Shown piece by piece: positions 14,367 to 14,605 of a stretch of DNA of 14,605 nt. Under the pieces are notes generated by a model, which saw only the letters and a program-made list of their open reading frames with translations, searched no databases and was not told where the DNA came from. Made by a program: the position numbers and the translations under genes. Position 1 is the stretch's first letter. Every line of letters starts with the position of its first letter. Source of the stretch: CAZMNF01 sp964567595 (GTDB taxonomy: Bacteria; Bipolaricaulota; Bipolaricaulia; RBG-16-55-9); contig CAZMNF010000048.1 in NCBI GenBank assembly GCA_964567595.1, positions 1 through 14,605 on the forward strand. The letters are read 5' to 3'.

Positions 14367-14605
14367 ATGGGGGCTCCCATGGGCCGCGGAACCGATACGG
14401 ACGCCCAGATCCTACGGCCGAGCGACCTTACGATCGATGCCGACCGCGTCTGGCGCCGCATGGGCTACGCGGACACGTCCAGCGTGCCCGGGATCTTGGT
14501 GGAATCCTTCGACCGGGCATTCCGCACGGGGCAAGACCTGCTGGATCCCGCCATTCGCTGGACCGTCCGACGTCTCCAGGGAGCCCCCCAACCCGACGGA
14601 TCCGT
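14367..14605 (+). CDS. Start of a probable methionine-synthase-activation-domain-like protein (cut by window end)
   Basis: The open frame begins 5 bases after corrinoid protein B and runs to the window edge (79 complete codons). Its visible part, LTIDADRVWRRMGY (21-34), a hydrophobic helix ILVESFDRAFRTGQDLLDP (43-61), then a strand-like IRWTVRRL, resembles the N-terminus of small proteins annotated as vitamin B12-dependent methionine synthase activation-domain proteins. These often close such operons and are thought to help return oxidised cobalamin to the active state. The match is to a pattern (Ile-Asp, Val, a GY turn, then a charged helix) and not to a strong motif. The start could be the ATG at 14367 or the in-frame ATG at 14379, which has GGGGG 5 bases upstream. 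Confidence 0.5.
   Translation, partial: MGAPMGRGTDTDAQILRPSDLTIDADRVWRRMGYADTSSVPGILVESFDRAFRTGQDLLDPAIRWTVRRLQGAPQPDGS

Noticed and set aside
1..14605. CRISPR arrays, insertion sequences, tRNA or rRNA genes, phage genes
   Set aside because: No spaced direct repeats, transposase motifs, terminal inverted repeats or RNA-gene signatures were seen on either strand.

Overview
The window comes from an uncultured-looking, GC-rich bacterium. Strong GGAGG-type ribosome binding sites, a sigma70-like promoter and tightly packed operons point to Bacteria. No taxonomic marker gene is present. The accessory content (several MttB homologues, a folate-linked methyltransferase, corrinoid proteins, a hydantoinase-like protein) resembles metabolic islands of soil or marine lineages such as Chloroflexota, but that placement is a guess.

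Layout. (1) 1-2277: an NADP-type malic enzyme fused to a phosphotransacetylase-like domain. (2) 2435-3415: an exported protein of unknown function with two cysteine clusters and one EF-hand-like calcium loop. (3) Minus strand, read from about 6280 down to 3505: a corrinoid (B12-binding) protein followed by a hydantoinase A/oxoprolinase-like ATPase. (4) 6592-8031, divergent from that pair: MttB homologue 1. (5) 8101-8823, minus: an amino-acid-kinase-fold protein of the UMP kinase type. (6) 9137-9748, divergent from it: a GntR/FCD regulator behind a promoter studded with inverted repeats. (7) 9858 to the window end: a plus-strand operon of MttB homologue 2, MttB homologue 3, a methyltetrahydrofolate:corrinoid methyltransferase, a second corrinoid protein, and the start of a protein resembling the methionine synthase activation domain.

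How it fits together. The MttB superfamily moves a methyl group from a methylated (usually quaternary) amine to a cob(I)alamin-carrying corrinoid protein. The folate methyltransferase then moves it from methylcobalamin to tetrahydrofolate. None of the three MttB copies has an in-frame UAG, so all are non-pyrrolysine members, like glycine betaine methyltransferase MtgB. The window therefore encodes a folate-linked corrinoid demethylation system with three substrate-side enzymes, two different corrinoid carriers and one folate-side enzyme. A probable cobalamin-reactivation component begins at the right edge. The substrates cannot be read from the sequence. The most unusual parts are the division into two half-modules (corrinoid protein A + hydantoinase-like ATPase + MttB1; and MttB2 + MttB3 + MeTr + corrinoid protein B), the lone hydantoinase A-like protein without its B subunit, and the UMP-kinase-like protein between the halves.
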